Below the pieces are notes generated by a model. That model saw nothing but the letters and a program-made list of their open reading frames with translations, did not search any database and was not told the origin of the DNA. Below are positions 17,242 through 25,621 of a DNA stretch of 64,000 nucleotides, piece after piece. The position numbers were made by a program, and so were the translations under genes. Every line of letters begins with the position of its first letter. The stretch's first letter is position 1. Source of the DNA: an uncultured Caryophanales bacterium (GTDB taxonomy: Bacteria; Bacillota_I; Bacilli_A; RFN20; CAG-826); assembly GCA_946624155.1 (NCBI GenBank), contig CAMORU010000002.1, positions 62,001 to 126,000 of the forward strand, read 5' to 3'.

Positions 17242-18435
17242 TTATTTCTTATAGAAAGCGTAAGTATCTCTAGCAATCATGACTTCTTCATCAGTTGGAA
17301 TAATGACAACTTTAATCTTTGAGTCAGGTTTAGAAATAACGGCTTCTTTGCCTCTTAAAGTTTTGTTATATTTGTAATCAATGCTTAAGCCAAGTGCTGG
17401 AGCGATTTCTTTACAAACTTCTTCTCTTGCTTCCCAAGAGTTTTCGCCAATACCTGCAGAGAAAATAATTAAATCTGCTCCGCCAAGTCTAACAAAGTAT
17501 TGACCGATAAAATCGGCAATACGTCTTGTAAATAATCTAATTGAAAGTTGGGCATCCTTGTTTCCTTGGGCTGCTGCGGCAATGACATCTCTTGAGTCAT
17601 TTGAAACAGTTGAAACACCTAAGAAACCGGATTTTTTATTGAAGATTTGATACATTTCTTCGACTGAAATACCAGTGCATTTGCATAAGTAATTCATGAC
17701 AGATGGATCTAAATCCCCTGTACGTGTACCCATCATAATTCCACCTAATGGAGTAAGGCCCATAGATGTTGCAACACATTTGCCATCTTTGATTGCGGTG
17801 ATAGATGCACCTGAACCAATGTGGCAAGAAATAACTCTTGGATGAGCAACTCCTGGTAAATATTTTGCGCCTTCTTGTGCTAAGAATTTGTGAGAAGTAC
17901 CATGGGCGCCATAACGTCTACAATCATATTTCTCTGTGAACTCTTTTGGAATTGGGAAGATATAATCTTCAGGTTCCATTGTTTGGTGGAAAGCAGTATC
18001 AAAAACTGCAACGTGAGTGACGTTAGGAAGAATCTTTTTGAACGCTCTAAAACCAACTAAGTGAGCTTTATTGTGAAGTGGTGCAAGCGGAATCAATGAT
18101 TCAATCTTAGCTTCTGTATCTTCATTAAATAATTCAGATTTTGAGAAGTATTTACCACCTTGAACGATACGGTGACCAACGGCTACAATTTCGTTCATAT
18201 CTTTAACAATGCCGTGTTCGAGCATTCCTTGTATAACAAGTTCAACTCCTTTTGCGTGATCTTTGACTGGAAGAACCTTCTTTTCAGATTCTCCTCCCCA
18301 TTTCATTCCGAAAATTGCATCATCAAGACCAATACGTTCCACGTTACCGGAACAAAGTACTTTTTCTTCTGGCATTTCATAAAGTTTAAATTTCAAACTT
18401 GATGATCCAGCGTTAACTGCCATTACTTTAGACAT
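17242..18435 (-). CDS. ackA: Acetate kinase
   Basis: AckA converts acetyl phosphate and ADP to acetate and ATP, the ATP-yielding last step of acetate fermentation. The 397 residues are of normal length. Family motifs include VNAGSSSLKFKLYEM at the N-terminus, HIGSGASITAI, GTRTGDLDP, and FSAGIGENSWEAREE near the C-terminus. It heads a leftward operon with nrnA, dnaE, polA and mutM-coaE, so a catabolic gene sits at the start of a replication and repair transcript. A clear AGGAG site precedes the ATG. Confidence 0.97.
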   Translation of the reverse strand: MSKVMAVNAGSSSLKFKLYEMPEEKVLCSGNVERIGLDDAIFGMKWGGESEKKVLPVKDHAKGVELVIQGMLEHGIVKDMNEIVAVGHRIVQGGKYFSKSELFNEDTEAKIESLIPLAPLHNKAHLVGFRAFKKILPNVTHVAVFDTAFHQTMEPEDYIFPIPKEFTEKYDCRRYGAHGTSHKFLAQEGAKYLPGVAHPRVISCHIGSGASITAIKDGKCVATSMGLTPLGGIMMGTRTGDLDPSVMNYLCKCTGISVEEMYQIFNKKSGFLGVSTVSNDSRDVIAAAAQGNKDAQLSIRLFTRRIADFIGQYFVRLGGADLIIFSAGIGENSWEAREEVCKEIAPALGLSIDYKYNKTLRGKEAVISKPDSKIKVVIIPTDEEVMIARDTYAFYKK

Positions 18436-18459
18436 AATATAATCTCCTAATTGTTTAAA

Positions 18460-18488
18460 ATTATAAACAATAGAGGATTTATTCGCAA
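18460..18488 (-). promoter_or_regulatory. Promoter of the ackA operon
   Basis: TTGCGA (18488-18483) and a perfect TATAAT (18465-18460), spacer 17, lie on the minus strand just ahead of the ackA ribosome site. Confidence 0.75.
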
Positions 18489-18558
18489 TAAAGTTAGCAA
18501 AAAGATTAAACTAGAAAATAACTGTCATGATAAAATAATCCTCGGAGAAACTTAAAAT

Positions 18559-19053
18559 ATGAAAACTGTAAACCTCAAAGAATTATATTCTTTACAAGCT
18601 GGTCTTGATAAAGAAATTGCTAAAAACCATGACGTTACTTATGAAACTACAATTGAGAGAAGACTTTTAGCGCTTATCGTTGAGATTGGTGAATTCGCCA
18701 ATGAAACAAGGTGCTTTAAGTTTTGGTCCAATAAAGGACCTTCACCTAAAGATGTAATTATGGACGAATATGCCGATGGAATGCACTTCTTGCTTTCACT
18801 AGGCATTCCTCTAGGTGCAAAAAAGTATGAATATAAATTAAGAAAATCACATAAAGATTTAACAACTCAAATTCTTGAAACTTATAAAGCTTGCATTACC
18901 TTAAAAACTCACTTTGATTTGAAACATTATGAGAAGGCATTCCAAACTTATTTGAACCTCTCGCAAGCAGTAAAAATGAAACCTCAAGACATCATTGATT
19001 CTTACAAGAAAAAACTTGATGTTAATTACGTTAGACAACAAACAAATTATTAG
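18559..19053 (+). CDS. Dimeric (all-alpha) dUTPase-family pyrophosphatase
   Basis: This 164-residue, all-helical protein has the MazG/dimeric dUTPase motifs: an ExxE pair in LIVEIGEFANE, a WS pair for the uracil pocket, and an ExxD pair in DEYADGMHFLLS. Such enzymes hydrolyse dUTP to dUMP, keeping uracil out of DNA and supplying thymidylate synthesis. The family is common in phages and some Firmicutes chromosomes. A GGAG lies about 11 bases before the ATG. The gene is divergent from ackA. Confidence 0.85.
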   Translation: MKTVNLKELYSLQAGLDKEIAKNHDVTYETTIERRLLALIVEIGEFANETRCFKFWSNKGPSPKDVIMDEYADGMHFLLSLGIPLGAKKYEYKLRKSHKDLTTQILETYKACITLKTHFDLKHYEKAFQTYLNLSQAVKMKPQDIIDSYKKKLDVNYVRQQTNY

Positions 19054-19091
19054 GTATTGCAATCTATATATATTAATGAAATAATATAGAT

Positions 19092-19221
19092 GTCGGTAGG
19101 GGAGACGACTTTAAACAACCACCCTTGTCTGAATGAAGACACAAAATTCATTCTAGAAGTCGGGCCAGAGACCTTAAACACTGTCCTAGAAGTGGTGGCG
19201 CACCTTAAAACGCCTTTTTTT
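19092..19221 (+). ncRNA. Candidate structured RNA with tandem repeated units
   Basis: A promoter-like TTGCAA (19057-19062) and AATAAT/TAATAT lead into about 130 bases that end in a hairpin (GGCG paired with CGCC) and seven T's. Inside, CTAGAAGT recurs at 19153 and 19186, exactly 33 bases apart. Each copy is followed by GG..., then ACCTTAAAC or ACCTTAAAAC; a diverged third copy begins near 19086 (ATAGATGTCGG...ACTTTAAAC). Further stems are GAATGAA/TTCATTC and a long-range ACCACC/GGTGG pairing. I recognise no riboswitch family. It could be an attenuator for the next gene, which starts 6 bases after the T-run. Confidence 0.5.
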
Positions 19222-19226
19222 GTAGA

Positions 19227-19736
19227 ATGATAACGGAATTTCAAATTAAAGTCAGAGAATCTTTGCTGCTTGCTGCTAAAGACTATCTTTCTTTGGTGTC
19301 TGAAATTGTGGTTTTTGAATCTGATAAATTTGTGGTGCAAAAAAGATACGTTCTTAAATTTACAAAAGGAAATTTTCTTCATCTAACAGGTTTAAGTTCT
19401 ACACTTTCAGCAGCTGAATTCTTTGAAAAGTGCCTAGATGGGTCCATTTCTTTTGATGATTTTTATCTAGATCTACAAAGGACAAAAAGTACTATTAAAA
19501 AGAAACTTAAAAATCTTGTTAATTTGAGCGAAATGTTTAATGAAAAAGTTTTAATACAAGAATCATTTATAAGAAATAGAATTGTTTGTAAAATTGCAAC
19601 TAGCGACGGCAAAAGAACATTAGGATTTATTGATGGTCATTATTGTCTTTATCCAAATACTCTTTTAGATAAAAACCATCTTGATTTGTCTAAACCAATT
19701 TTAAATGTAATGCCGATTAAAATTACAGAAAACTAA
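19227..19736 (+). CDS. Possible PBECR4-type nuclease-fold protein
   Basis: The 169-residue protein has a beta-rich core with the phrases FTKGNFLHLTG, LSAAEFFEKCLDG and SISFDDF, then a basic helix (KSTIKKKLKNL). That order resembles the PBECR4 group (Barnase/EndoU/ColicinE5-D/RelE-like folds found in phage and toxin proteins), but I cannot confirm it by search. No Shine-Dalgarno site is possible, because the preceding bases are the T-run of the structured RNA. Expression may depend on readthrough of that terminator. It ends 12 bases from the convergent DUF523 gene. Confidence 0.6.
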   Translation: MITEFQIKVRESLLLAAKDYLSLVSEIVVFESDKFVVQKRYVLKFTKGNFLHLTGLSSTLSAAEFFEKCLDGSISFDDFYLDLQRTKSTIKKKLKNLVNLSEMFNEKVLIQESFIRNRIVCKIATSDGKRTLGFIDGHYCLYPNTLLDKNHLDLSKPILNVMPIKITEN

Positions 19737-19748
19737 CAAAGTTAGAGT

Positions 19749-20180
19749 TTATAAAAGCTTGTCAATTTCATCCTCGGAATATACTTCAATTCCTTTAGAT
19801 TTTAGTAGTCTTGCTGTAACACCCATTCCAGCGATCAATCGATCCATAAAGTATCCATTATGAATACGATGGGTTCCACATGATGGAGAGTTTTCTTTTA
19901 ATACTGCTTTTGTTATGCCGAGATATTTACAAAGTGCGAGTGCTTTATTCGCACCTAATTCAAATTGTCTTGTAACATCAGTTCCATCTTTTTGAACGAC
20001 TGAATTTCCCTTGATTTCACTAGGATTTCTAGGGCATTTCATTCCGCCTTCCAGTTCAGGGCAGAATAAAACTAGGTCATATTTTTCCCTTAATTTTTCA
20101 ATTTGAGGGCAGTAGTTTCCTTGACCTTTGTAATTGCATTTTTCGCCAACTAGACAGGCACTAATAAGTATTTTTTGCAT
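19749..20180 (-). CDS. DUF523 family protein
   Basis: The 143 residues carry the DUF523 cysteine pattern: ISACLVGEKCNYKG at the start, FCPELEGGMKCPR, and KENSPSCG in the second half. These cysteines suggest metal or cluster binding, but the function of the family is unknown. The ATG lies 6 bases after a -10-like TAAAAT (20192-20187) with TTTACA 17 bases further upstream and no Shine-Dalgarno site, so the mRNA is probably leaderless. It is divergent from the metallopeptidase gene. Confidence 0.87.
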   Translation of the reverse strand: MQKILISACLVGEKCNYKGQGNYCPQIEKLREKYDLVLFCPELEGGMKCPRNPSEIKGNSVVQKDGTDVTRQFELGANKALALCKYLGITKAVLKENSPSCGTHRIHNGYFMDRLIAGMGVTARLLKSKGIEVYSEDEIDKLL

Positions 20181-20186
20181 GCAATA

Positions 20187-20217
20187 ATTTTAGCAATAAG
20201 AAAAATTGTTGTAAAAT
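20187..20217. promoter_or_regulatory. Divergent, overlapping promoters giving two leaderless transcripts
   Basis: Leftward TAAAAT (20192-20187) ends 6 bases before the DUF523 ATG. Rightward TAAAAT (20212-20217) ends 7 bases before the metallopeptidase ATG. The -35 regions overlap in the 40 bases between the genes. Confidence 0.5.
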
Positions 20218-20224
20218 ACCAAAG

Positions 20225-20845
20225 ATGAAAACCTCGCTATTCTTTTATAAATATAATAATAAAGATATGCCTGTACATGTTTTGTATGCTTATCAAAGAA
20301 ACATTATTTATAGATACAAAGAAGATGGCTTTTATGTCTCTGCTCCATACTTAACTAGAGAAAAGAAAATTATTCTTGGACTAGATAAATTTGCCAAAAG
20401 ACTTATTGAACAATATCAAAATACTCACTCCAATTTTTCGTTTGAAGAAGACTTTCTTTGGCTTTTAGGAGAAAAGGCATCTTTAAAATCATTAAATATC
20501 GAAAATAATGAAGATTTACAGGTGTTTTTAAAGAAAAATGCCGAGAAAATCATAGAAAATTTAGTTAGAAAAAATGAGAAAATCATGGGGATTTCCAAAC
20601 CTTATAGGATTGCGATAAGAAACACACAAAGACAATTTGGATCAAATTCAAAAACGACTCATACATTGTCATTTCAAATTAGTTTGATTCACTACTCAGA
20701 AGAAATTATCGAATCAGTTGTTATTCATGAACTCGCACATGAATTTCAACGCAATCACTCTGATAAATTCTATAATATTGTCTATAAGTACTGTCCAAAC
20801 TACAAAGCTATACAAAGAAAACTTAAAAAGGGAATACATAAATGA
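20225..20845 (+). CDS. YgjP-like (DUF45) zinc metallopeptidase
   Basis: The C-terminal half contains the zincin motif HELAHEFQRNHSDKFY, where the two histidines of HELAH and a downstream residue bind zinc. This is typical of the YgjP/SprT-like group. The N-terminal half is a beta-rich domain with basic patches. Substrates of this family are mostly unknown. At 206 residues the length is slightly below the usual ~230-240. It shares an ATGA overlap with the methyltransferase gene behind it, so the two are probably co-expressed. Confidence 0.88.
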   Translation: MKTSLFFYKYNNKDMPVHVLYAYQRNIIYRYKEDGFYVSAPYLTREKKIILGLDKFAKRLIEQYQNTHSNFSFEEDFLWLLGEKASLKSLNIENNEDLQVFLKKNAEKIIENLVRKNEKIMGISKPYRIAIRNTQRQFGSNSKTTHTLSFQISLIHYSEEIIESVVIHELAHEFQRNHSDKFYNIVYKYCPNYKAIQRKLKKGIHK

Positions 20846-21546
20846 TTAATAGAATTGAATCTCGTCAAAACCAAAAGATTAAAGATTTAATGAATTCTAA
20901 ATTTCTTAAAGAAAATAAACTTTTTAAAATTGAAGGATTTCATGCTTTTGAGATGGCTAAAGAAAGTGGATTGTTAAAAAGTGTATTTGTAACAAAAGAA
21001 ATTAAAGACTATGATGGAGAACAATTTATTGTCTCTCCTTCAATAATAGAATCAATTTCTAATGCTAAATCACCACAAGGAATTATTTGTGTTTGTAAAC
21101 ACAAAGAAGAAAAACCCCTAACCTCTTCAAAAGTTTTACTTTTAGACAATGTTTCTGATCCTGGAAATTTAGGAACAATACTTAGAACTGCTTTAGCATT
21201 TGGCTATAAGGATGTAATTTTGAAAGAGGGCTGCTCACAATATAACGAAAAAGTTCTTCAATCAACTCAAGGTGCAATTTTTGAATTAAATATTGTTAAT
21301 CATTTTGATAAATCATTAATTAAGGATTACTTTGTAATTGCCACCGAAATCAAAGGTAGTGTTGACTTATCAAAAGTCGAAAAAAATAAAAGACACATTT
21401 TGGTTTTAGGAAATGAAGCTCATGGAGTTTCTAAGGAGATTCTTGAATTAGCAAATCAAAGAGTTCGCATTGATATTAAAAATATCGAATCACTAAACGT
21501 CTCGGTCGCGGGTGCTATCGCTATGTACGAGCTAAGTAAAAGTTAG
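20842..21546 (+). CDS. TrmH/RlmB-family (SpoU) RNA 2'-O-methyltransferase, YsgA-like
   Basis: The 234 residues show an N-terminal substrate-binding domain and the SPOUT knot motifs: LLDNVSDPGNLGTILRTA (motif 1), HILVLGNEAHGVS (motif 2) and IESLNVSVAGAIAMYE (motif 3). Such enzymes methylate ribose 2'-OH in rRNA or tRNA using S-adenosylmethionine. In Bacillus, ysgA of this family lies next to pheST, which also follow nearby here. The exact RNA target is not known. Confidence 0.92.
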   Translation: MINRIESRQNQKIKDLMNSKFLKENKLFKIEGFHAFEMAKESGLLKSVFVTKEIKDYDGEQFIVSPSIIESISNAKSPQGIICVCKHKEEKPLTSSKVLLLDNVSDPGNLGTILRTALAFGYKDVILKEGCSQYNEKVLQSTQGAIFELNIVNHFDKSLIKDYFVIATEIKGSVDLSKVEKNKRHILVLGNEAHGVSKEILELANQRVRIDIKNIESLNVSVAGAIAMYELSKS

Positions 21547-21564
21547 AATTCATCGAATTAATTA

Positions 21565-21597
21565 AAAAGTGCCTATTGATTATGGGCATTTTTTTCT
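21565..21597 (+). terminator. Terminator after the SpoU methyltransferase gene
   Basis: TGCC pairs with GGCA around an AT-rich loop and is followed by seven T's. A weak stem but a strong T-run. Confidence 0.55.
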
Positions 21598-21648
21598 TGT
21601 AAGCATAATTTTCGAATATATACAATATATTAAGGAAAGGAGAATTTT

Positions 21649-23544
21649 ATGAAAAAATTCAAACACTTATCATTAGTCTTAATGGCTTCTGTTTTAGGTT
21701 TATCTTCATGTAGCGTTTTAGATTTTTTTACAGGTAAAGGTGTTGTTTCTGTTGAAATCTCATCAAAAATTAAAAATGTTTATGATTGCTCTGATCCATT
21801 CAAATTAAAAGCTGAAGTTGAAGTTAAGAAAGACACAGACAAATCTGTTACTTGGTCATCATCAGACGAAAAAGTTGCAAAGGTTGATAAAAAAGGTGTT
21901 GTGACACCTATTAAGCCAGGAAAAGTCGAAATTACCGCAACTTCTGTTTATGACACAAAGAAATCAGATAGTTTAAAAATTACGGTTTTAGAAGGTGGTG
22001 AACACAAGTCATTAATCCTTGATGGCTATGATTATTCTGCTAAATTCCCTGAAAAAGAGGTTAACGAATTTGCGGGAGTTGCTTTACCAACTTTTGAAAC
22101 AAAAGAAGGATTCTATTTTAAAAAGAATTATAATTCAGAATATAAATACTACACATTCGATGTATATTTTGATATGACTAATGCAAATGCTGATGCATTT
22201 GATGATGCTGTATCCGCATCTGATTTATATCACTTTTTATATTCCTCTGGCTTTTTCTATATTGATTGTTTCATGGATCCAGATTTAAAAGTCGAACTTG
22301 ATATTGACTATGGCGATATCTCTGATGAAGAAGCAGAAGAAACAGAATATATGTTCTGCATCACATATTATCACACAGAAGATATTTGGTATTCCGCAGT
22401 AGATACAACTGATACTGAATGGAACGACGATGTAGTAGAAGAATTAGCATATCTTGGTGTTGATTTGCCATTTGTAAAATTAGGCGAAGATTACACATGT
22501 GAATATGATGCTGATTACGAAGAACTCGCAATTTATGATGCTTCTTGTGATTACAAGAAGTTGGAAAATTACGGTCAAACTTTAGAAGATAATTTATATG
22601 TCAAACACACAGATGAAGATGAAGGTGATTATTACACTAAACAGATCGATACTTACACAGATGCATGTGTTAGATTCGAATTTAATGGAAATGGTGGTAA
22701 CACAATTCTTGTGAGTCATCTTCCTAGAGAAATTGATTTCTATCCATCAGATAAAGTTGATTCGTTTGTTTCTGATACCATTCAATCAATTTGGGAAGTT
22801 CCTCACTACACACAAACTGTAAGTGGAACATACAAATATGAAGAACATGCTAATGATGGTTATTGGGCTAGAGTCACTATCGAAGGTTGTTCTGAAGTTG
22901 AATGTTTAAACTATGTCAATACTGTAGTTGCTGCTGGTTTCGAAATGATTGAAGAAGGCTCATCCTCCAGAGTTGCCGGTGGTTCAGTTGTAAGCCTTCA
23001 AAAGGACAAAATCTATCTCCAAGCAGTCATTAATTTCGGTTCTCATGAATCTACTGAATCAGAGATTGAGGAAATGCTTTCATGTTATGAAGTTTATTCA
23101 CAATACTCCGATGATCAAATCGAAGCATTATCAGATGAAGACCGTGCTCATTATGATTTAGTAATGGACGAATACGATGAATATGATATGAACGGATATT
23201 GGTTTGATGAATACTATTTCACCGTTTATGATTATGATGTTGTTGAATCTGCAACTTTAACATTATGGCAAAGTGAAGATTCAATTGGCAAAGATCCTGG
23301 CATCTACGCTAAAAGCGAATCAGTTACTTTAACTATTGGTGATACACATCAAATTGAATACAAATTTTTTGAGATGTTATCTCAAGAAGTTACATTTACT
23401 TCTAGTAATGAATCTGTTATCACAGTTGATTCAACTGGTATAGTTAATACTCTTGCAGCGGGTAAAGCTACAGTCACAGTAAAAACACTTGATGAACAAT
23501 CACAATGTGAAATTACTTTTAATGTCGTGCCTGTTGAAGAATAA
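21649..23544 (+). CDS. Large acidic lipoprotein with two Big_2 immunoglobulin-like domains
   Basis: A signal peptide ends in lipobox LSSC (cysteine near residue 21). The first Big_2-like domain (about 32-117, VTWSSSDEKVAKVDKKGVV) follows, then a long acidic region of unknown fold rich in Asp, Glu and Tyr. A second Big_2-like domain closes the protein (about 550-631, VTFTSSNESVITVDSTGIV). Such lipoproteins usually act outside the membrane in adhesion or glycan binding; no catalytic motif is seen. AAAGGAG precedes the ATG. Its signal peptide closely resembles that of the next gene, suggesting related genes. Confidence 0.85.
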   Translation: MKKFKHLSLVLMASVLGLSSCSVLDFFTGKGVVSVEISSKIKNVYDCSDPFKLKAEVEVKKDTDKSVTWSSSDEKVAKVDKKGVVTPIKPGKVEITATSVYDTKKSDSLKITVLEGGEHKSLILDGYDYSAKFPEKEVNEFAGVALPTFETKEGFYFKKNYNSEYKYYTFDVYFDMTNANADAFDDAVSASDLYHFLYSSGFFYIDCFMDPDLKVELDIDYGDISDEEAEETEYMFCITYYHTEDIWYSAVDTTDTEWNDDVVEELAYLGVDLPFVKLGEDYTCEYDADYEELAIYDASCDYKKLENYGQTLEDNLYVKHTDEDEGDYYTKQIDTYTDACVRFEFNGNGGNTILVSHLPREIDFYPSDKVDSFVSDTIQSIWEVPHYTQTVSGTYKYEEHANDGYWARVTIEGCSEVECLNYVNTVVAAGFEMIEEGSSSRVAGGSVVSLQKDKIYLQAVINFGSHESTESEIEEMLSCYEVYSQYSDDQIEALSDEDRAHYDLVMDEYDEYDMNGYWFDEYYFTVYDYDVVESATLTLWQSEDSIGKDPGIYAKSESVTLTIGDTHQIEYKFFEMLSQEVTFTSSNESVITVDSTGIVNTLAAGKATVTVKTLDEQSQCEITFNVVPVEE

Positions 23545-23645
23545 TTCTAATAAAGCATCAATTGAAAATTGATAAAAAACTCTTAATTAGACAATATAAG
23601 TTGATAAAAATTAGATAATTTTTAAGAAGTTAATATTGAAAAGTA

Positions 23646-23675
23646 TTGACTTCTTTTTTAATTTTTTGGTAAAAT
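23646..23675 (+). promoter_or_regulatory. Promoter of the 23707 lipoprotein
   Basis: TTGACT (23646-23651) and TAAAAT (23670-23675) with an 18-base spacer precede a strong AAGGAGG site. Confidence 0.65.
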
Positions 23676-23706
23676 ACAACAAACAAAAGGAAAGGAGGAA
23701 AAATTT

Positions 23707-24258
23707 ATGCGTAAATTCAAACTAATGCCTTTTGTCCTATTAGCTTCAGTCTTCGGACTCTCAGCTTGTACTTTGCCTAAATGGCTCAGCTTCTTAAGCT
23801 TCATTCCAGGTCTTGAGGCACCTGAGGAAGAAAAAAAGGAAGAGAAAAAAGAGGAAGAGGAAGAGGAAGAAGAGGAAAAAGGACCAACCTACACTTTAGC
23901 CTCTGCTATTGATGCTGTTGGCGAATTACTCAACGAAACATTCCAAGACGACTTCTCAGAGAATATCACACATGATGAAACAGAAGGCGATTATATTGTT
24001 GTCAACTTTGGAGACAGCGGAACTTCAGATCAATTAGAAGAAATTTCTGATACTTATTTAGTTCCAGAGGGATTCAAGGCAGAGATGGAAGAATGGGGCG
24101 ACGACACATTCAGTGACGGCACACCAGTTCGTTTTATCGATTATGTTTGTGGTGATGTTGTACTTGAATACTGTGTTTATACAGTTTCGGGTTATGAAGG
24201 CGATCAAGCAGGCTACAATGGTCTTTATTATCAAGTAGCTTCCTACGATGCTAATTAA
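23707..24258 (+). CDS. Small acidic lipoprotein with a Glu/Lys-rich linker
   Basis: A 183-residue lipoprotein has lipobox LSAC near residue 21. A low-complexity stretch of alternating glutamate and lysine (about residues 38-58) looks like a spacer between the lipid anchor and an acidic globular domain of about 120 residues. The fold is not recognised. The signal peptide is nearly the same as that of the upstream 631-residue lipoprotein. It has its own promoter and terminator, so it is monocistronic. Confidence 0.82.
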   Translation: MRKFKLMPFVLLASVFGLSACTLPKWLSFLSFIPGLEAPEEEKKEEKKEEEEEEEEEKGPTYTLASAIDAVGELLNETFQDDFSENITHDETEGDYIVVNFGDSGTSDQLEEISDTYLVPEGFKAEMEEWGDDTFSDGTPVRFIDYVCGDVVLEYCVYTVSGYEGDQAGYNGLYYQVASYDAN

Positions 24259-24271
24259 TTAATTAATTTAT

Positions 24272-24308
24272 TAAAAGAAGTCTGTACCAATAGGTATGGA
24301 CTTTTTTT
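24272..24308 (+). terminator. Terminator after the small lipoprotein
   Basis: AAGTC...TACC pairs with GGTA...GACTT around AATA, followed by seven T's. Confidence 0.8.
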
Positions 24309-24331
24309 ATGCTCGCATATATAATGTATGT

Positions 24332-24543
24332 CGCGTTGAAGAGAAGTAGTAACTCTACAAGCTAATGTAATAGGGAATGTGGAATAGTGGAACCCACAAG
24401 TGCATTAGACGAGTGAATTCACCTTGGAGCATCCTTCTGTAATGGAAGGCGTTAGTCGCGTTAAGATGTTAGAGCAAATTATATTTAATTTGAAATTGGA
24501 TGGCACCACGGAGAAATTCGTTCCTAGTCGGTGCTTTTTATTT
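24332..24543 (+). promoter_or_regulatory. T-box riboswitch controlling pheST
   Basis: The leader before pheS has the T-box antiterminator element GGATGGCACCACGG and a terminator in which GCACC pairs with GGTGC before a T-run (about 24503-24541). The specifier region reads GTGAA-TTC-ACCTTGGAGC, so the codon is UUC for Phe. A TATAAT at 24320-24325 is the likely -10 box. Confidence 0.88.
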
Positions 24544-24562
24544 ATTTTAGGAGGAGTTAGAT

Positions 24563-25603
24563 ATGGCAGAAATATTCGACAAAGTGAAAGAAATAAGAGA
24601 AAAGATTCTTTCGGAAGTAAGCCAAATTAAAGATGAAATTTCTTTAAAATCTTTCCAAGAAAGACATATGTCTAAAAAGTCTGAATTATCTCAACTTATG
24701 GGAGAAATTCGCAATTTAGTTGGAGAAGAAAAAACTAGATTTGGACAAGCAATGAACGAAGCAAGAAATGCTGTAACTGAAGCATTCCAAGCAAAGCAAA
24801 AAGAAATTCAAGATGCTGTTATTGCAAGAAAACTTGAGAAAGAAAAAATAGATATCACTCTTCCGTCGTATAACTATAAATTAGGAGGAATTAATCCATT
24901 CTTCCTTATTCAAGACGAAATTATTGATACTTTTGTATCAATGGGATACGAAGTTAAAGAAGGACCAGATGTAGAAAGTGATTATTATAATTTTGAAAGA
25001 ATGAATATTCCTGCAGATCATCCTGCAAGAGAAATGCAAGATTCACTTTATATTAATCCAACTACTCTTTTAAGAACCCACACATCACCTGAACAAGCTC
25101 ACGCTATGGATGAAAAGGGTGGAAAACCTTTAATGATGATTTGCCCAGGTAAAACTTATAGAAGAGATGATGACGATGCAACTCATTCACATCAATTCGG
25201 CCAAATTGAAGGTTTAGTTGTTGGTAAGGGTATAACCCTTGCAAACTTAAAAGCTACTCTTGAACTATTTGTTAGAAAGATGTTTGGAGAAAAACGTGAA
25301 GTTAGATTTAGAGGATCATACTTCCCATTTACTGAACCATCAGTAGAGGTTGATATTTCATGTATGAACTGTGGTGGTAAAGGTTGTTCAATGTGCAAAG
25401 GCACAGGCTTTATTGAAATTTTAGGCGCTGGTATGGTTCACCCTAATGTTTTAAAGATGTCTGGTTATGATCCAAACGTTTATTCTGGATTCGCCTTTGG
25501 AGTTGGTATTGAAAGAGTCGCAATGCTTAGATATGGCATTGATGATATTCGTAAATTTTATCAAGGTGATGTTCGATTTATCGAACAATTCACCCGTAAA
25601 TAA
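24563..25603 (+). CDS. pheS: Phenylalanyl-tRNA synthetase alpha subunit
   Basis: PheS is the catalytic subunit of the alpha2-beta2 enzyme. The N-terminal coiled coil (about 1-85) binds tRNA. The class II core follows, with LRTHTSPEQAHAM, KTYRRDDDDATHSHQFGQIEG (motif 2) and FAFGVGIERVAMLRYG (motif 3). The insert CMNCGGKGCSMCKGTGF carries the cysteines expected in this region. The length of 346 is normal. AGGAGG lies 8 bases before the ATG. Confidence 0.97.
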   Translation: MAEIFDKVKEIREKILSEVSQIKDEISLKSFQERHMSKKSELSQLMGEIRNLVGEEKTRFGQAMNEARNAVTEAFQAKQKEIQDAVIARKLEKEKIDITLPSYNYKLGGINPFFLIQDEIIDTFVSMGYEVKEGPDVESDYYNFERMNIPADHPAREMQDSLYINPTTLLRTHTSPEQAHAMDEKGGKPLMMICPGKTYRRDDDDATHSHQFGQIEGLVVGKGITLANLKATLELFVRKMFGEKREVRFRGSYFPFTEPSVEVDISCMNCGGKGCSMCKGTGFIEILGAGMVHPNVLKMSGYDPNVYSGFAFGVGIERVAMLRYGIDDIRKFYQGDVRFIEQFTRK

Positions 25604-25621
25604 TAGGGAGGTTATTCTAAA

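Noticed and set aside
19050..19382. A leftward 110-codon frame across the structured RNA
   Set aside because: It overlaps the terminator and the next gene antisense, is rich in unrelated residues and has no start context.
23557..23573. Hairpin ATCAATT/AATTGAT after the large lipoprotein as a terminator
   Set aside because: It is all AT and is followed by an A-run rather than T's on the coding strand.
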